Shown here: piece by piece, positions 46,136 through 58,400 of the stretch | Layout of the letters: every line of letters begins with the position of its first letter | How positions within the stretch are numbered: the first letter of the stretch is position 1 | DNA from: Dacryopinax spathularia | Lineage: Eukaryota; Basidiomycota; Dacrymycetes; Dacrymycetales; Dacrymycetaceae | Length of the DNA stretch: 64,000 bases | Direction: 5' to 3' | Assembly: GCA_037974965.1 (NCBI GenBank) | Contig: JBBPFI010000001.1 | Location: forward strand, 2,480,001-2,544,000 | Position numbers and translations under genes: made by a program | The notes under the pieces: generated by a model | Databases searched by the model: none | Told to the model about the DNA's origin: nothing | What the model saw: the letters and a program-made list of their open reading frames with translations, nothing else

Positions 46136-46301
46136 CGGACTGGCGGACTGGCGGATTGGCGGACTGGCGGACTGGCGGACTGACGGATTGGCGGACTGAC
46201 GGACTGGCGGACTGACGGACTGGTGGACTGACGCATTGGTGGACTGACGGATTGGTGGACTGACGGATTGGCGGACTGACGGATTGGCGGACTGACGGAC
46301 T
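46136..46301 (+). repeat. 8-bp minisatellite, units GRCGGAYT (short allele)
   Basis: About 21 units, against about 36 in the other copy at 34108-34396, inside otherwise nearly identical DNA. Confidence 0.92.
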
Positions 46302-46522
46302 CCCGACTGGCGGGCAGAGGGGCAAGCGGACAGGGCACAGATGGACCGGCCGTGAAGGAACCCTGCGCTCTGCAAAGATTCAGCTGAACTAGCTTGTGCC
46401 AAACGAGAGGAGTTGGAGTGTGGCTGGTTTTGTGTTGCAAAGACAAAGGTTGAAGGGATTGACTGCCTGTTGAAGACGGAGGTGGATATTTGGATCGCCG
46501 GAGTTTCGTATGTGCGACGTGT

Positions 46523-47079
46523 GGAGGTCCGTTCCCATGTGCTGCTGTCTTCCAACTTGGAAGGCGTGGGCACAGGTGCGCAACCGGAGCTCGGACACTT
46601 GGCATTCGGTGACACGGAGATCCGGTTTCGTGCCTCCTGCGCACGCTGGATAAGAGAAATGCGTCGGCCGTCCCCCAAGGCGAAGGTTGTTCCTTTGGAT
46701 GGCAGCTTAGCACCACCCGGCTTGCGTGCGATCTTTCAAGTTTTGTTTTTGTGTGGCTCGCGTCCCTCCTTGTGATGCGGGACGGCTCTTCAGCATGCCC
46801 AGTTGGATTGCATAGCATCGCTGCTGTTGGGCTACTAGTAGTATGTGTGTGTGGTCCAAACGACCCCAAGACCCCCACCGGTGGTCCTTGTGGAATACGA
46901 AAGAGTTGGGAGGGTTTGGTCAAGAGGGAGAGAGAGAGAGGTAGGGACAATGGAATCTGCTTATGGTGACGTTAACACTTGAAGACTCTATCCGTCATCA
47001 ATGAAGGTAGAACCGCTGCTTAATCCATTACAGCAGAAGTATGTTACATACATGGAGGAGGAACGTTGGGCGTCCACCT
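46523..47079. other. Intergenic, no gene supported
   Basis: Contains CGGAGCTCGG near 46586 (a near-match to the palindrome) and a short GAGAGA tract near 46927. Confidence 0.4.
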
Positions 47080-48278
47080 TCAATAGACCCAACCTGCAGC
47101 AGCAGGGTGAGCAGCAAAACCCCTGCTAGGTCCAGCGACTTGATTATCCCCTTCCGGATCTGTATCTTCATCATCTTCGGCATTACTACGTCCATGGAAC
47201 GTAATCGGTGGACCCGGAGGTGGCCTGGCCTCTTCCTCGCTATCTTCGTCTGAGCCTTCGTTCCTCGGCTGGAACAGGAGAGACCATTCGCTGTGTACGG
47301 CGCCTATTTGACGGCCTCGTGTGTCGTAGACCTCGCTCGTCCAGTGATCCGGTACGCGTTCTTCGGGAAGAATGTAGTTTCCCTTCTGGTCGACAGGTAG
47401 AGTGGAGGTATCTTCGCGGTGCTTCTTGCCACTATGCAGGCCTTAGAAAGTTTACTGGCCATCTAGAATGGGTTGTGCCCACCGAGTGTACAACCTCCTG
47501 ATGCGAGCACCATTTTGAAAGCCAGGGGTGTTGGAGCGCACCAGGCGGGCAACACAGGCCTGGATCAGACTTGCAGCGACTTCTGGCCGACCCCTTATGG
47601 CAAGGTCATCAGCTATGCGACTGGAGCGGATGGATTTACGCACCGGCCAAAGTTGAAGGGGTGTCCTATCTGTATAATTGGCTCTTCTTCACTACCCGTA
47701 GGCACAAACGGCATCACGATATTGTAGTAGATTGCGGATAGAGGAAACCGTGTCTCGAGGGTCAACTCCGCCGTTCTCTCGTAACCGCGTATGCGGAGGC
47801 CGAGATCGATATTGCGCGCGGTGACAAAGCCGACGACCGCTAAGAAGAATTCGTCGATGTCTCTCCACGGGGAAAACCGTATGATAGGCGGATTCACACT
47901 ACGACCCAAACCCGGCCACACAGCACGTGCATCCCAGTCTGGCGGCAAAGGGGACTCTCCGTCCAAAGTGGAGGGTACAATGGCGAGCTCCCCCGTCATG
48001 GACGGTGCACGATTCGTTGCGATCGATCGGCCTGCGAAGGTCGTCCCTTCCAAAAGAGGTGTAAAGTGAGTCATGAACTCTGTCTCCAGCGGATCCCGGG
48101 GTAACTGGGATATGAGCCCACGAATCTCGTCCTCGGGCAACCTTGTATTATCTCGAGGTTGTGACCGTCCTCCTCCGACAACGTTCCCTGTCGCGCCCGA
48201 GCCAGCCGGACTTTGATCACCAGTTCGACTTGCCTGTTGAGCTGACCGTTTGCGGTTAGACCATTTTCGACGGGCCAT
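47080..48278 (-). CDS. Paralogue B of the unknown family at 40683-41895
   Basis: Exons 48278-47644, 47593-47483 and 47431-47080 give 365 residues; both introns are GT-AG. It is collinear with paralogue A: PEDEIRGLISQLP, TEFMTHFTPLLEG, WDARAVWPGL, IIQIGHPFNFGR, LIQACVARL...TPGF, then GNYILPEERVPDHWTSEVYD, ending with an acidic, Pro-rich tail. The product lacks signal peptide or membrane segments by eye. The start was placed at MARRKWSNRK because the upstream Met adds a hydrophobic stretch not shared with A. It is divergently arranged with RAD9 285 bp away. Function unknown. Confidence 0.75.
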
Positions 48279-48562
48279 TTGTATCACAAGCCGGACGAGA
48301 TGTGAGGTGAAGAATGAGTGAAGGAGGGAATGATGCAGCAAGGACTACTTTGCGCGCCGTGTGACGGGCGCGGCGAGACAGGTGGGATGACTCATCTGAA
48401 ACGCGAGTAACGTGATTGGGAGGATTAATCGTATATCTTCTACCTCGCGCCAAGTGCAGACGCGCCATGTCTCCTCTTTCTGTTCTTCTGCTGCCTGGTG
48501 AGTCGTACAAAAAGGTCTTCGAACGCGTCAGTATGCCGTCTGTCACAAGACTGGAGGCTGTA
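48279..48562. promoter_or_regulatory. Bidirectional promoter region between paralogue B and RAD9
   Basis: 284 bp separates the two divergent start codons. It carries short T/C-rich stretches. No specific factor site is claimed; the role is inferred from arrangement. Confidence 0.4.
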
Positions 48563-50600
48563 ATGTCTGTGGACAGCTCCAAAGGTAACTACGGGTCATC
48601 TTGGTGAGGTGTCGTAGCTGAAAGTTCTCTGTCAGGGTTGGTGAAGTTTCTGAGCTGCATGTCGCGCTTTGATGACGCCATGAATATTGTGGTTGAGACG
48701 TCTCAGGTGAGCTCGTTGCTCTTTCTGGAGTTTCGGTAGCGTGACATTGTTCTTCAGCTGGTATTCTCTGCTGTAAACGCAGCAAAGTCGGCATATATGC
48801 GTCTGGGCGTATCAGAAAAGATGTTTAGCTCATATCGTCTGAAGCTACAAACGACGTCTGACGAAGATGACGCGTCTGAATGCGTGAACGAGTGGTTTGA
48901 AGCACGGATCAAGACCAAGCTGCTTACAACATACCTGAAGCATTGTTCCCAAAACCGCGGAGTGAAGTCGGTCGAGCTCTGTATTCGCGAACCGGCTGTT
49001 GAGGGTGGGGACGTGGATGAGGAGTATGCTGATAGTGGCGACGACGAAGACACTATAGAGACGAGGTTGATCGTACGCCTGGTTTGCGAGCATGGTGCGT
49101 GTGTGTTTTTGCATGTGGTTGGAGTCGACGCTAAGTATATCCGCGTCTTGTACTAGGCATCACGAAACGCCATAGGTTGGCGACAGATACAGTGGAGGAG
49201 ATACTCCGTGCACATCGGGACGAAGATGAAGAGCCGAAGATTATTGTGGTCTCTGAGAAGACGGTGAAGCAGTTGATGAATCATATGCGTGTCGCGGTGC
49301 AAAAGGCGGATGGCGAGGTCATGGTTCAGGCTTCGCCGAGTGGGTTGACGCTTCGTGTCGTCGCAGGTACGTTTGTCTTGTGGGTATGGTATGTTTTTCC
49401 GAGCCGATGCACTAGATCGTGGGGATATTTATACTGAGATTGCGGTCGATGCTTCCGACCTGTGCAAGTATGAGGTGGGACCTATCGATACAGGTTTTGC
49501 CTGTCATATACGAGAATTCGCGGTTAGTCTTCTGTTATTGACCCTGTCTGTATTTGGCTGAAAATGGTGTAGGCTTGCTTCAACTTGGCGCATGCTGTTG
49601 GTGCGGGGTTGAGGTTGAGTTTTACGGAACCTCCGGCCCCCGTCATCATCGAGATTGAATCAGCTGAATCAACCTCGAACACCGCCGGCATGCCCTACGA
49701 ATCTGAAGTGTACATCGCAACTTGGGACATTGTGGAACCGATCAGGTCTCGTCGTGAGAGGTCGTCGTGTGGGTCCGCCACGATCTTTGATGATCAAGGG
49801 GCCGGCGGGTTGCACGTGTTAGAGCCTCGGCCTTCCCCAGCCAAATTAAACGACGATGCTATGGAGGAAGAGAATGCTCCGCCCGACGACTTGGACGGGG
49901 GTCGTGACGTGGACGAGCTGTCACAGGCGAGTTCTGGTCCGAATTTTGCTTCAACGCACCGCGGGGTTTCGCACATCTCTGGCGTGCCAATGGTCCGCAC
50001 AGATTGTCCGCTCTCTGGCGCATCGAACGTCCATGGGGGCTCGCCAGTCTTACAGGCCGCGGTATCTCAAGGTCTGTCCTCGGAGTATCGTATGGTCGTC
50101 GAACGCGCTGGTCCAGTTTTGTCCGATCGCACCAAACGTCTTGGACATGTTGACGCTATTCCCGGGGAGCTCAATGAGGAGGACGTCCACGGCGATAGTG
50201 CGGATATTGTTTCCAGCATGGGCGATCCGTACTTTTTGCCTGGGTCGCAGATTTCCTTGGTGGCGAGGGGCGCCTGGGAGGGCAACGATCTTCTGGATTC
50301 TCGCGCTCATCAGTTGAATGTTTTTGTCGACAGCCCGGAACAGAGTGTGTACAGGGTAGGCTACTTGGTTGGGCGTCAATCCTTCATCTGATCTCCGCCG
50401 CAGAGAAATCCAGAAACACCTTTTCCCGACACAAAGAAGTTCGGGGGAGCCGAGTTAGTTGGAACTCAGTACGATCTGACCGAGTTGGGTCCAACCCCGC
50501 CTCGAGGCAAGCGTAAGGTGAAGTTTTTTCGATCACACGTGAGACGAAGGTTGGTAACAATCTGCAGTTCAGCGCGCTTTTCGGGGACGGCGATGAATAA
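48563..50600 (+). CDS. RAD9: DNA-damage checkpoint clamp subunit RAD9
   Basis: Eight exons join in frame: 48563-48584, 48636-48706, 48758-49094, 49157-49366, 49416-49522, 49573-50355, 50404-50517, 50568-50600, giving 558 residues. The first PCNA-like half starts MSVDSSKGLVKFLSCMSRFD and has FSAVNAAKSAY (family: LNSSRSAY-like). The second half includes the VSEKTVKQLMNHM and VDASDLCKYEV blocks. A long, acidic, disordered tail ends in RGKRKFSALFGDGDE, similar to the end of fungal Rad9 proteins. Rad9 forms the 9-1-1 clamp with Rad1 and Hus1 at damaged DNA and activates ATR-type kinase via its tail. Donors and acceptors are all GT-AG. No lesion seen. Confidence 0.88.
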
Positions 50601-50721
50601 GCACTGGATTCGAGCCTGTCATTCCGCCAAAGTGTTTTATTTTCAGGTTTCTTCTGCAAGGGACGGTAATCGGGATCGATACTGTAACATTTCCACTCTT
50701 GTTCTACCATGGTGTACACAA

Positions 50722-51055
50722 TCATGCTTCATTCTCGGACTCCTCTTCTAACTGTATCGCGTCGCTCTGCAAGGTGACATTCATCGACATGCTTGTCTGT
50801 ATTTGTTATCGATGTGAGATGGACTGTGAAGTTTATGAGATAAGAGGGTCAATGGAGATGTTCATCTGCAAAAGCGTACCTGGGCTTGGAGATGGTCGTG
50901 GGCTGCAAGCTGTATGATATGTTCCAACCGAGGTATACATTGAAATCCCCTCGCTCTCGTGTGGCGATGTCGGTGACTAACCAATGGTCTCCCGGTCTGG
51001 TGCTCGTTTCCTCGACCGTTATGGTCTGAGCCTCTATTACCTCAACTATAGTCAT
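50722..51055 (-). CDS. Small protein with distant similarity to the C-terminal part of paralogues A and B
   Basis: It begins MTIVEVIEAQTITVEE, followed by GDHWLVTDIATRERGDF...LGWNISYSL. This resembles DHWTSEVYDTRGRQIG...EWSLLF of A and B in spacing of DHW, TR, G and W. A GT-AG intron probably starts near 50878, and a last exon ends with an acidic tail (LEEESENEA) at 50722. The middle splice sites could not be fixed. It may be a third, shortened family member. It lies tail-to-tail with RAD9. Confidence 0.4.
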
Positions 51056-51223
51056 GATTTTATAGTGATATGATTTTGTTTTGATGCATGGGGGGAGACT
51101 CATTGTGCTCGATGGCATTGACGTGCTTGAACTCCGCACATGGACCGTGGAGGACGCACCGTGGTGGGTCGCGTTGACGCGTACAAGTGGCTCCTTCGAT
51201 AACGACGGCCTCCTCTGTACAAC

Positions 51224-51325
51224 ATGTCATTGCTAGGTCGACTAGACATACTGGATGAGATCCTCTCCTACCTCCGGCCTCGAGATTTGCAACGCATATG
51301 TATACAAGTCAAGTATAGGCTGTAG
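51224..51325 (+). pseudogene. F-box gene start, truncated
   Basis: A 33-codon frame MSLLGRLDILDEILSYLRPR followed by DLQRI matches the first helices of F-box proteins such as the one at 38507. It stops at 51323-51325 with nothing recognisable after it. Confidence 0.55.
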
Positions 51326-52428
51326 CCGATAAAAACGGGACAGAGGTCTGCATGTTGTTTTCTCGCATTAGGAACAGATGTGTTGTACTTTAAAGGACAC
51401 GTTTCTCGCCTTAGAACAGAACTGTTGTAACGCTACGGAAACATAACAATATCGATGTCTATTCCCTGCCATGCGCCGGCGGTCGTTGGGAACAACCAGA
51501 GTGTTTGGTAAACGGCAGATCAGGGTCGGTTATTGGTCTCATAGAAGACTCCCAAGGATGCAATCGAGATCTGTCTCCCACTGAGCGCAGAGATCCGCCG
51601 CTTCCTTATCCTGCTGAAAAAACAGCTGGTGCTGGAACGCAATGAATTGACAGGCGGCGGTGCCGGGTGCCAACTTAAGGGCAGCTTTGATATCGGCCCA
51701 CTGTGAGGCGTGTCGTTGCCTTAGGCCGTTCTTCTCCTGCTCTATGAGGAGGTCGAGTTGCGCAAGCGAAGAACAAAGGGTTGAGTTGTAAGGTGTAGCA
51801 TTCATACGCCCTGTACTCGGACATAGCGTCAGAAGAAGCAACAAGAAGACACTGCTTGCGTACGGAGATGTTCAAGTGCGTCGCGGCACCTTTGCTGGGT
51901 AGGGCAGAAGAATAGGGCGGTGGAAGCGAATTGGGGCTGCCGATATGGACCTAGGTGACGGAGCGAGTGGGGCGGCAAATGGTGATGAGACATGACGACG
52001 TGGGGGTTGAGACGAAACAAGCGGAAGAGCAAGAGCCGGGGTGAAGGCCTTTCTGTCTTCATGAAGTGCTATACAGTTTTGCTTGGTGGCTTGATACAAG
52101 AAGCTCTGCGAAGAGCACAAAGCGTCCTTTGGACATAGAGTCGCAGACAGTCGTTTCGATGTGCGGTTAGAGTACGAACTTCCAAGTCAGGTTCGCGGCG
52201 GTCGAGAATGGTGAGTTGTAATAGAAGGTAGACAGGCCACAAGGCCCATCGCATCATGTTTTCCTAAGGTCGCATATACTGACATGAAGAGCGACTAAGA
52301 TAAGAAGTCCACGAAGTGAGAACGGGGCTCGTGGTTGAGAGAACAAGGCTGGGGAGAGGTTAAACAGGCGCCCGTCGGTGAGACAGTGGTTTCTCCGATT
52401 CGCGCGGAGCTGGGTGAGGCCCAGCTCC
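51326..52428 (-). other. Region downstream of PRP8; possible small gene, not settled
   Basis: A minus-strand set of open pieces at 52257-52069 (starting MMRWALWPVYLLLQL, signal-peptide-like) and 51844-51539 (with NAT and NST N-glycosylation-type sites and an ILGSLL end) could be exons of a small secreted protein. I could not join them confidently. Remainder: nothing recognised. Confidence 0.3.
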
Positions 52429-55400
52429 TTAGTTCCATACTCTGCCCTCGGGGACGAGTGTCATACCCAGGATCCGGTCGGACAAGAGGAGCTGGACGCG
52501 GTCGTACATGTTATGATTGAACCCGGCGGGTTGAGCGTGTTGTCGGTGTTCTTGCGGCCCCATTCGAAGCCGGCGACGGTGGGCGTGAACGCGGAGAGGG
52601 ACACGGAGCCGGGCGTGAAGGAGAAGGTAAGGCAGATGGAGGCGGAGCCCCATTCTGGGTGGTCGGCCATGATCTTCGCTTGGGTCGTCACATCCGTCGG
52701 AGGAAGTGTAGGCATCTCCTGCGCTTGGGTCTTGATCCACCCCAGTGGCTCAAGATCCTTCAGGAAGACATCATCCTGCGGCAGTTGACTTGGCAGCTCA
52801 ACGGTATTAAGCTTTCCACGCTGAGGCACAAAGGCGATAGCGCGGATTTCTTTGACCTGCTTGATATCCGGCGGCGAGCTACCGTACAGGAAGGCAGCGG
52901 CTTGCGTCTTCGTATCCGCATTGATGACGAACGTCTTGAGGATGTTCTTCGGCAACACGTAGGTGTATGAAGCAACGTCATCCTTGACATCGTCGTTCGA
53001 GACGTAGATGTGCTGGAGACGGGGGGGAAGGTTGCTAGCGGAGATGGCCTTACTACGCCAGTCGGTCTTGCTGCTGAAGACTTGCTGCTCGTAGTTCGTG
53101 GTTGTGACGACTTGCAGGTCGTCACCATGGATGTTGGTGGTCCGGGTCTGCAGGGCTGTGACTTGACTTTGCGCCGCAGCAGACTTCTCCAGCTCGGCCA
53201 TTCGTTGACGCTGGATCGAAGGTGCTGCGATTTCCTGACCAAGGATGACATCACGAATTTCGCTAGTTGTCAGGGAAGCGACATTGACGTTGTTCCGCTT
53301 GCCGAAGTCCTGGATCATAAATTAGCATATGTACAACAGAAGTAATGCAGATGTCACTCACAGCCAGTATAAGATCCTTCATGGCGACTTCCACCTTTAC
53401 CCACTCTTCATCCGACAACGTGGGCCGAACGAAGTGCGGCTCCGTAATCGTGTTCTTGTCCGGTCGCAGAATTACCTTCGCCTTCTCATTGTTGACATGC
53501 AGACCACGAAGAAGGAGAATGAGACGAGAGAACGCAGTGTAGCTCGAAATGGACTTCAGCCAGTTGTCGTATAGGTTGAACAGCACCATTTGTGGTTGAG
53601 TGGCCCTCAGGATGAGGTCACCGAACTTCTCCATCTTCATGCACGCCTGGAACGGAAGCTGAAGCTCGCTACCCTTGATGACGATGTTCGGGAAGTCGAG
53701 CAAGTGGACCTCGAGCGGGTCAAGCATACCCTTACGGGTGACGATGACTTGCTTGGGCTGTTCTTCAACTGGCAGCGAGCGGACCAAGGCGGCGACTTCT
53801 TCGGCAGTCTTCCACTTCGCAAGCTGACCAAGACGCTTCTGTCCAGCCCAGACACTCGTGTGGATGATCTTCAAGAACAGCTGACCTGACCGCGGGTTGA
53901 AGATGAAGATAGCACCGTTGATGGGCTTAGTCGTCAAGTTACCCTCGAACGTCTTGTGGATGGTGACACGGTACACATTGGTATCATCCACGAACCAGAT
54001 GATCTGGTTCGAGAAGAGCTCGGAGTAGTTCTGGCTGTTCAGGTATGGCTCAGTCGGTTCTGATGAGTAGAGCTGAAGACGATTCCGGGATACGCTCGCG
54101 GAGCACGTGGCATGCAGGGTTCGCCTTCATAATCTTTGCCATCGCTTGTTGAATGAGGGGCTTCATACCAGGGAACCAGTTACCGTAAGCCGACCACATG
54201 TTGTAAGCAAGATCCATGCCGATCATGACACCCGTTGGAGATGGGTAGATAGACATGGAATCAGATACGTAGTCGAGGAATTTGGCGCGAGTGTACCGCT
54301 CGATATCGTGAGAGTCGAAGTCACCCCAACGGAGCTGAACGTCAATCCAGTGCTTGTTGCTGGTGGTTCCATCATACACGTCCTTGGAGTCGGAGACGAG
54401 CGAGGAACGCGCGATGTTCCACTTGTAGGCAGAGAAGAGCAGGATGTCGGCGCAAGACGAGTTCATCTTGTAACTCTTACGCGGGTGGATCGTTTCCTTC
54501 TGCACAGTCTCGATCTGAAGGGCTTCCAGTTCTTGATCGAAGACCTGGCAAAGATCCATAACAACTGACTCATGAATCTTCTGCCACAAATGGGCACGGA
54601 AGATTTGAATTAAGCTGATCTTGAGCGTTGGGATCTTGCCGTGCATGAAGATACCAGTCAAATCAAGTTGTACTTGGAAACCGACGTAGACGTTGGCACG
54701 GTTGATCGTAGGACTCCACCAAAGCGTGAATCGACGGTTAGGAATCTGATTGAGACCGGACCGCTGCGCGTTCGTGAGCTTGTTGTACCGCATGGATTCC
54801 TCGAAGCCAGAGGCCTTCTCCCAGAGCAGACCCTCCCAAGTCGGGAAGTAGGTACCCTTAAACAGGGTGTGCTCCGAGATACCTTCCACACCACCAAGGG
54901 CAGCGATGACATGGACACGATAGTTGTTGAGCTGTCAGAGTTTACCATCGTGGCGTTGCGAGGTCCACCAGAAAGGATTGTGCTTGAGCAGCTGGTACTG
55001 CTTCCAGTCAGTCCGCACACGCCAGCCCTTGTCGTAAGCCAAGGTGTGGCGGTCTTTCTGGAAGAGGGGGTTGATACGAGGGATACCACGATCCCAGCTG
55101 TCTTCCAGATCTTCCAGCGTAAGACGACGATTCTGTGCATTCGCCTCCTTCCGCTTCAGGGAATACTCCGACCAAACACGGGCAGAGTCGAGGAATTCGG
55201 CTTCCCATGGTTGCAGGTATCGGTACAAGTTGGGAATCAGTTGATCCTCTTCATGCGTCATACCAGATCGGAAATGCGAGATGGCGACATCGGTCTGCTT
55301 CGCCCACCGGAGATCGCTCTGGGGAATGAGCACATGTCCCATGGAAAGCATGCCCAGACCACCGAGTTCCTTTGGAGTGTAGAAGACGACGGGCGGGAAA

Positions 55401-58400
55401 CGCGAAGTCATCTTACTGTTCAACCCGATCTTGACACGGGTTTGAATCTTGTTCTCGGCCTTGACAAGCGCATCCAGAAGCTCGTTGGTGTGGATGACAG
55501 CTTCACGGTAGTAAGTCATCAGACCAATGAGAGCTGTGTTCCACTTGTTAACGATCTTCGAGAACGTGGTCGAACCAGAGCTCATCAGAACTTTGCGGAT
55601 ACGGTTGTTGAACTGCTGGATACCCTCGTCAGATACCCGCAAGAAGGGTTGCGCCGTGCGCTCCTTGGTGGCTTCGTTCGTCAAGTTCCAGACACCATCC
55701 TTGAGTGAGAACTGCTCCCCGTTCAAGGTACGAATCTTGGGCAGGATACGAACTTCGAAGCCACACATCGAGAACAAGAGCTGCGGGTTGTCCTTCGAGT
55801 AGACACTGACAAATGTGTCTTCCCACTCAATGGTCGTGAGTGATCGTGGCAGACTCTGCTTGACGTTCCAGAACACCGCTCTGCCCAGGTTGACATCGTG
55901 CTTGATCAGTCGCATACGGCAGTCGCGAGGCCAGCAACGCTTATTGTTGTACCCAATAACGTTGTTGTTGGTAGGATCCGGGTTGGCGCTGAGGTACCGC
56001 TGGATGAGATCACGAGCCTCTTCTGCAGTGAAGGGGAGAAGGATGTGGATCCTGTCCACATAGCGAGAGTACAACCGGACAGGATGGCGAGTCTCCGTCG
56101 CGCGATCCTTGTACTGCAGGAAATTGTTTGGCATCTGTGGCGGGCCTGCCATCTCGGATGCGCGTTGCAAACCCAGAATGAGGAGATCGAGGACGAGACC
56201 AGAGTGGTGGAAGACGAAAGCGGAGAACTGCAAGCCTCGGATGAGACCGTATGTGTTCACGTGCGCCATGTCCTTGTACGTTAGGGTGGTGTTGTTCTTA
56301 GCGGTAATGTAGTCGGCGAAGTTGTGGTCCAAGATCAAACGGAGGAGTCGGTTGAGCAGAGTAAGATCGATCTTCTCGTATACTCTAGAGAGAACGGTCT
56401 CCATCATGACATTGCACTCGACCTCGCTAGTTTCCCAGATATCGGTCAAGTTATTAATGCCTTGGCACCACTTGTAGACCAACAAGGGAGGCGGCTCCGT
56501 ATCAGCAGGCTTGATCCAAGCGGGGAAAAGACCGCGCTTGTCAGCCTCAAAGAATAGGAACTGATCGAGGTATGCATCGGTGATTTTCTCCACGGGCTCG
56601 ATGTCGTGATGTCGTAGCACGGGATGAGCTTGTCATACGTGTCGAAGAACTCAATACCGGCTTCCTTGAACGATCGCTGGGTCAGCAGAAGTCGCTTGAT
56701 GCGGGACAAACACGCGTGCGGGTTATCGTAGGCCTGCTCGATGAGCGCAAGCTCTTCACGCTGCGACTGGTTTAGGCGGCCCTTGACGGAGTACGCGTCC
56801 TTCAGCTTCTCGAGAGCCAGTACGAGGAGCTTGGTATCGTGCTTGTACGACAGCGGCGGGAATGGAATCGGAGCGAACTTGCGAGACTCGAGCCAGTGGA
56901 CCGTGGAGGTGTAGATAGCCACAGCCTCCTCAGCACTGATGTATGGTCCATTCTTGAGGTACGCGTGCTGCCATTCCTGCTCGGCCTTAAGGTAGAGACG
57001 AGTGAGGCGGCCGAGGTTCTTCTTGACGACAGCCTTGTCGACAGTCGCACCGCGGCGAATACGCTCACGGTTAGTGCGCGACGGAGACCCACCAATCGGC
57101 CTTGCTCTTAATGTACCGGAGGATGATGTTCTCGATCGCAGTAGGCGTACCGGGCACCTTCCATGGGATATTGGCCTTCCAGCAGCGCCAGGCCTCAGAC
57201 AGATGCTGCAAGATCGTCTTAGCCTTGTTCTGCTTGATCGACTCGGGCATCATATCCAAAATATCGTGCATGACAGCCGCGCGCAGCTCGAGGTCGTAGT
57301 GCGACTCCACACGCTGCTTCGTGACGGTCTTGGCGATGCCCTTGCTGTTCCTTCCCTCAAACTGACGTGCGAGAAGGTTACCGAGCCAACGCTCGAGAAG
57401 GGGGACAATGCCGCGCATGAAAAAGAGCCAGACCCGCCAGCCGGGAGCCCAGAACCCGCATCCGGGGCCTTTGCCGACGGGGCCGGTGTTGAACCGGTAG
57501 TAGATCAGGTGCTTGAGATCCTTGCACATCCGTACTTGATGCATAAGCTACAAATCACCATCAGTTTAGACTCAATCAACAAGAGGACAGGGAGGACTGA
57601 CCTTGTACATGTACCGGTACATACCAGTAAGCGCACCAATATGCGGGAAGATATATTGCAGCGCGTCCGTCAGTTGGAACGCATCTACGTTACCCAGCCG
57701 ATATTGGACATGCGCATCGCCGACCAGCTTCGTGAGGCGCAATATCTCACGACACAGATGGAACGCATTCCCGAAACGAGACTTCTTACGTTCCTTCGCG
57801 GTGAGCGTCTTGACCGGCCTGAGGTTCATGTTGTAGTCCAGATGCAGGTAATTCAGGTTCTACATACGCGAGTCAGTCAATCGTTCTAGAAATTTAGCAG
57901 GGGAAGTGCTCACCTTCCGGTGAATCAACAAATTCAGCATATTATACCCCTGCCTGCAGACCTGCAGCCCGACCTCGACCCAATCCAGCGTCGTCGTCTG
58001 GAAGAACTTGGTCGCCTTCAGACTCCTAAACAAGCTCTTCTTTGTCATCGGCTTTGGATGGCGGTGATGCAGCTCATTCAGGACATAGCACTTGAGCAAC
58101 TTTTGGTACGAGACGCGGACTTTGACGGGCTGGTTGGGCGGGCAGTGCTCGAGGTACCAGTTTCTGACCAGCGGGACGTCTTCTGCTCTGCGCATCCGGC
58201 CGGACCGACGGTTGTAGGGTTCGGGAGCCCACCAGAGGGCGATCCCGTCCGCTGTATGGTCGTTCTCGATCTCTTTCTCGGCGAGGAAGGGCTCGACTTC
58301 ATCGGGCAGCTCAAAATCGTCGTCGTCTTCCCCGTTCGGGCCGAATATCGCGTCTTCGTGCGTTATCAGGCCGACATTGGACGGCGCAACAGCGCGAGAA

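Larger units (their letters stand above)
43698..46522. repeat. Segmental duplication, copy 2
   Basis: Matches 31683-34617 almost perfectly. It differs by a few single bases, a 3-bp insertion near 45990 and a shorter 8-bp array. The breakpoints fall at CGACCAAGTATCAG on the left and GTATGTGCGAC on the right. No gene supported. Confidence 0.9.

Noticed and set aside
54641-55708. 355-codon plus-strand ORF (and others at 57002 and 57920)
   Set aside because: Antisense shadows of the conserved PRP8 reading frame.
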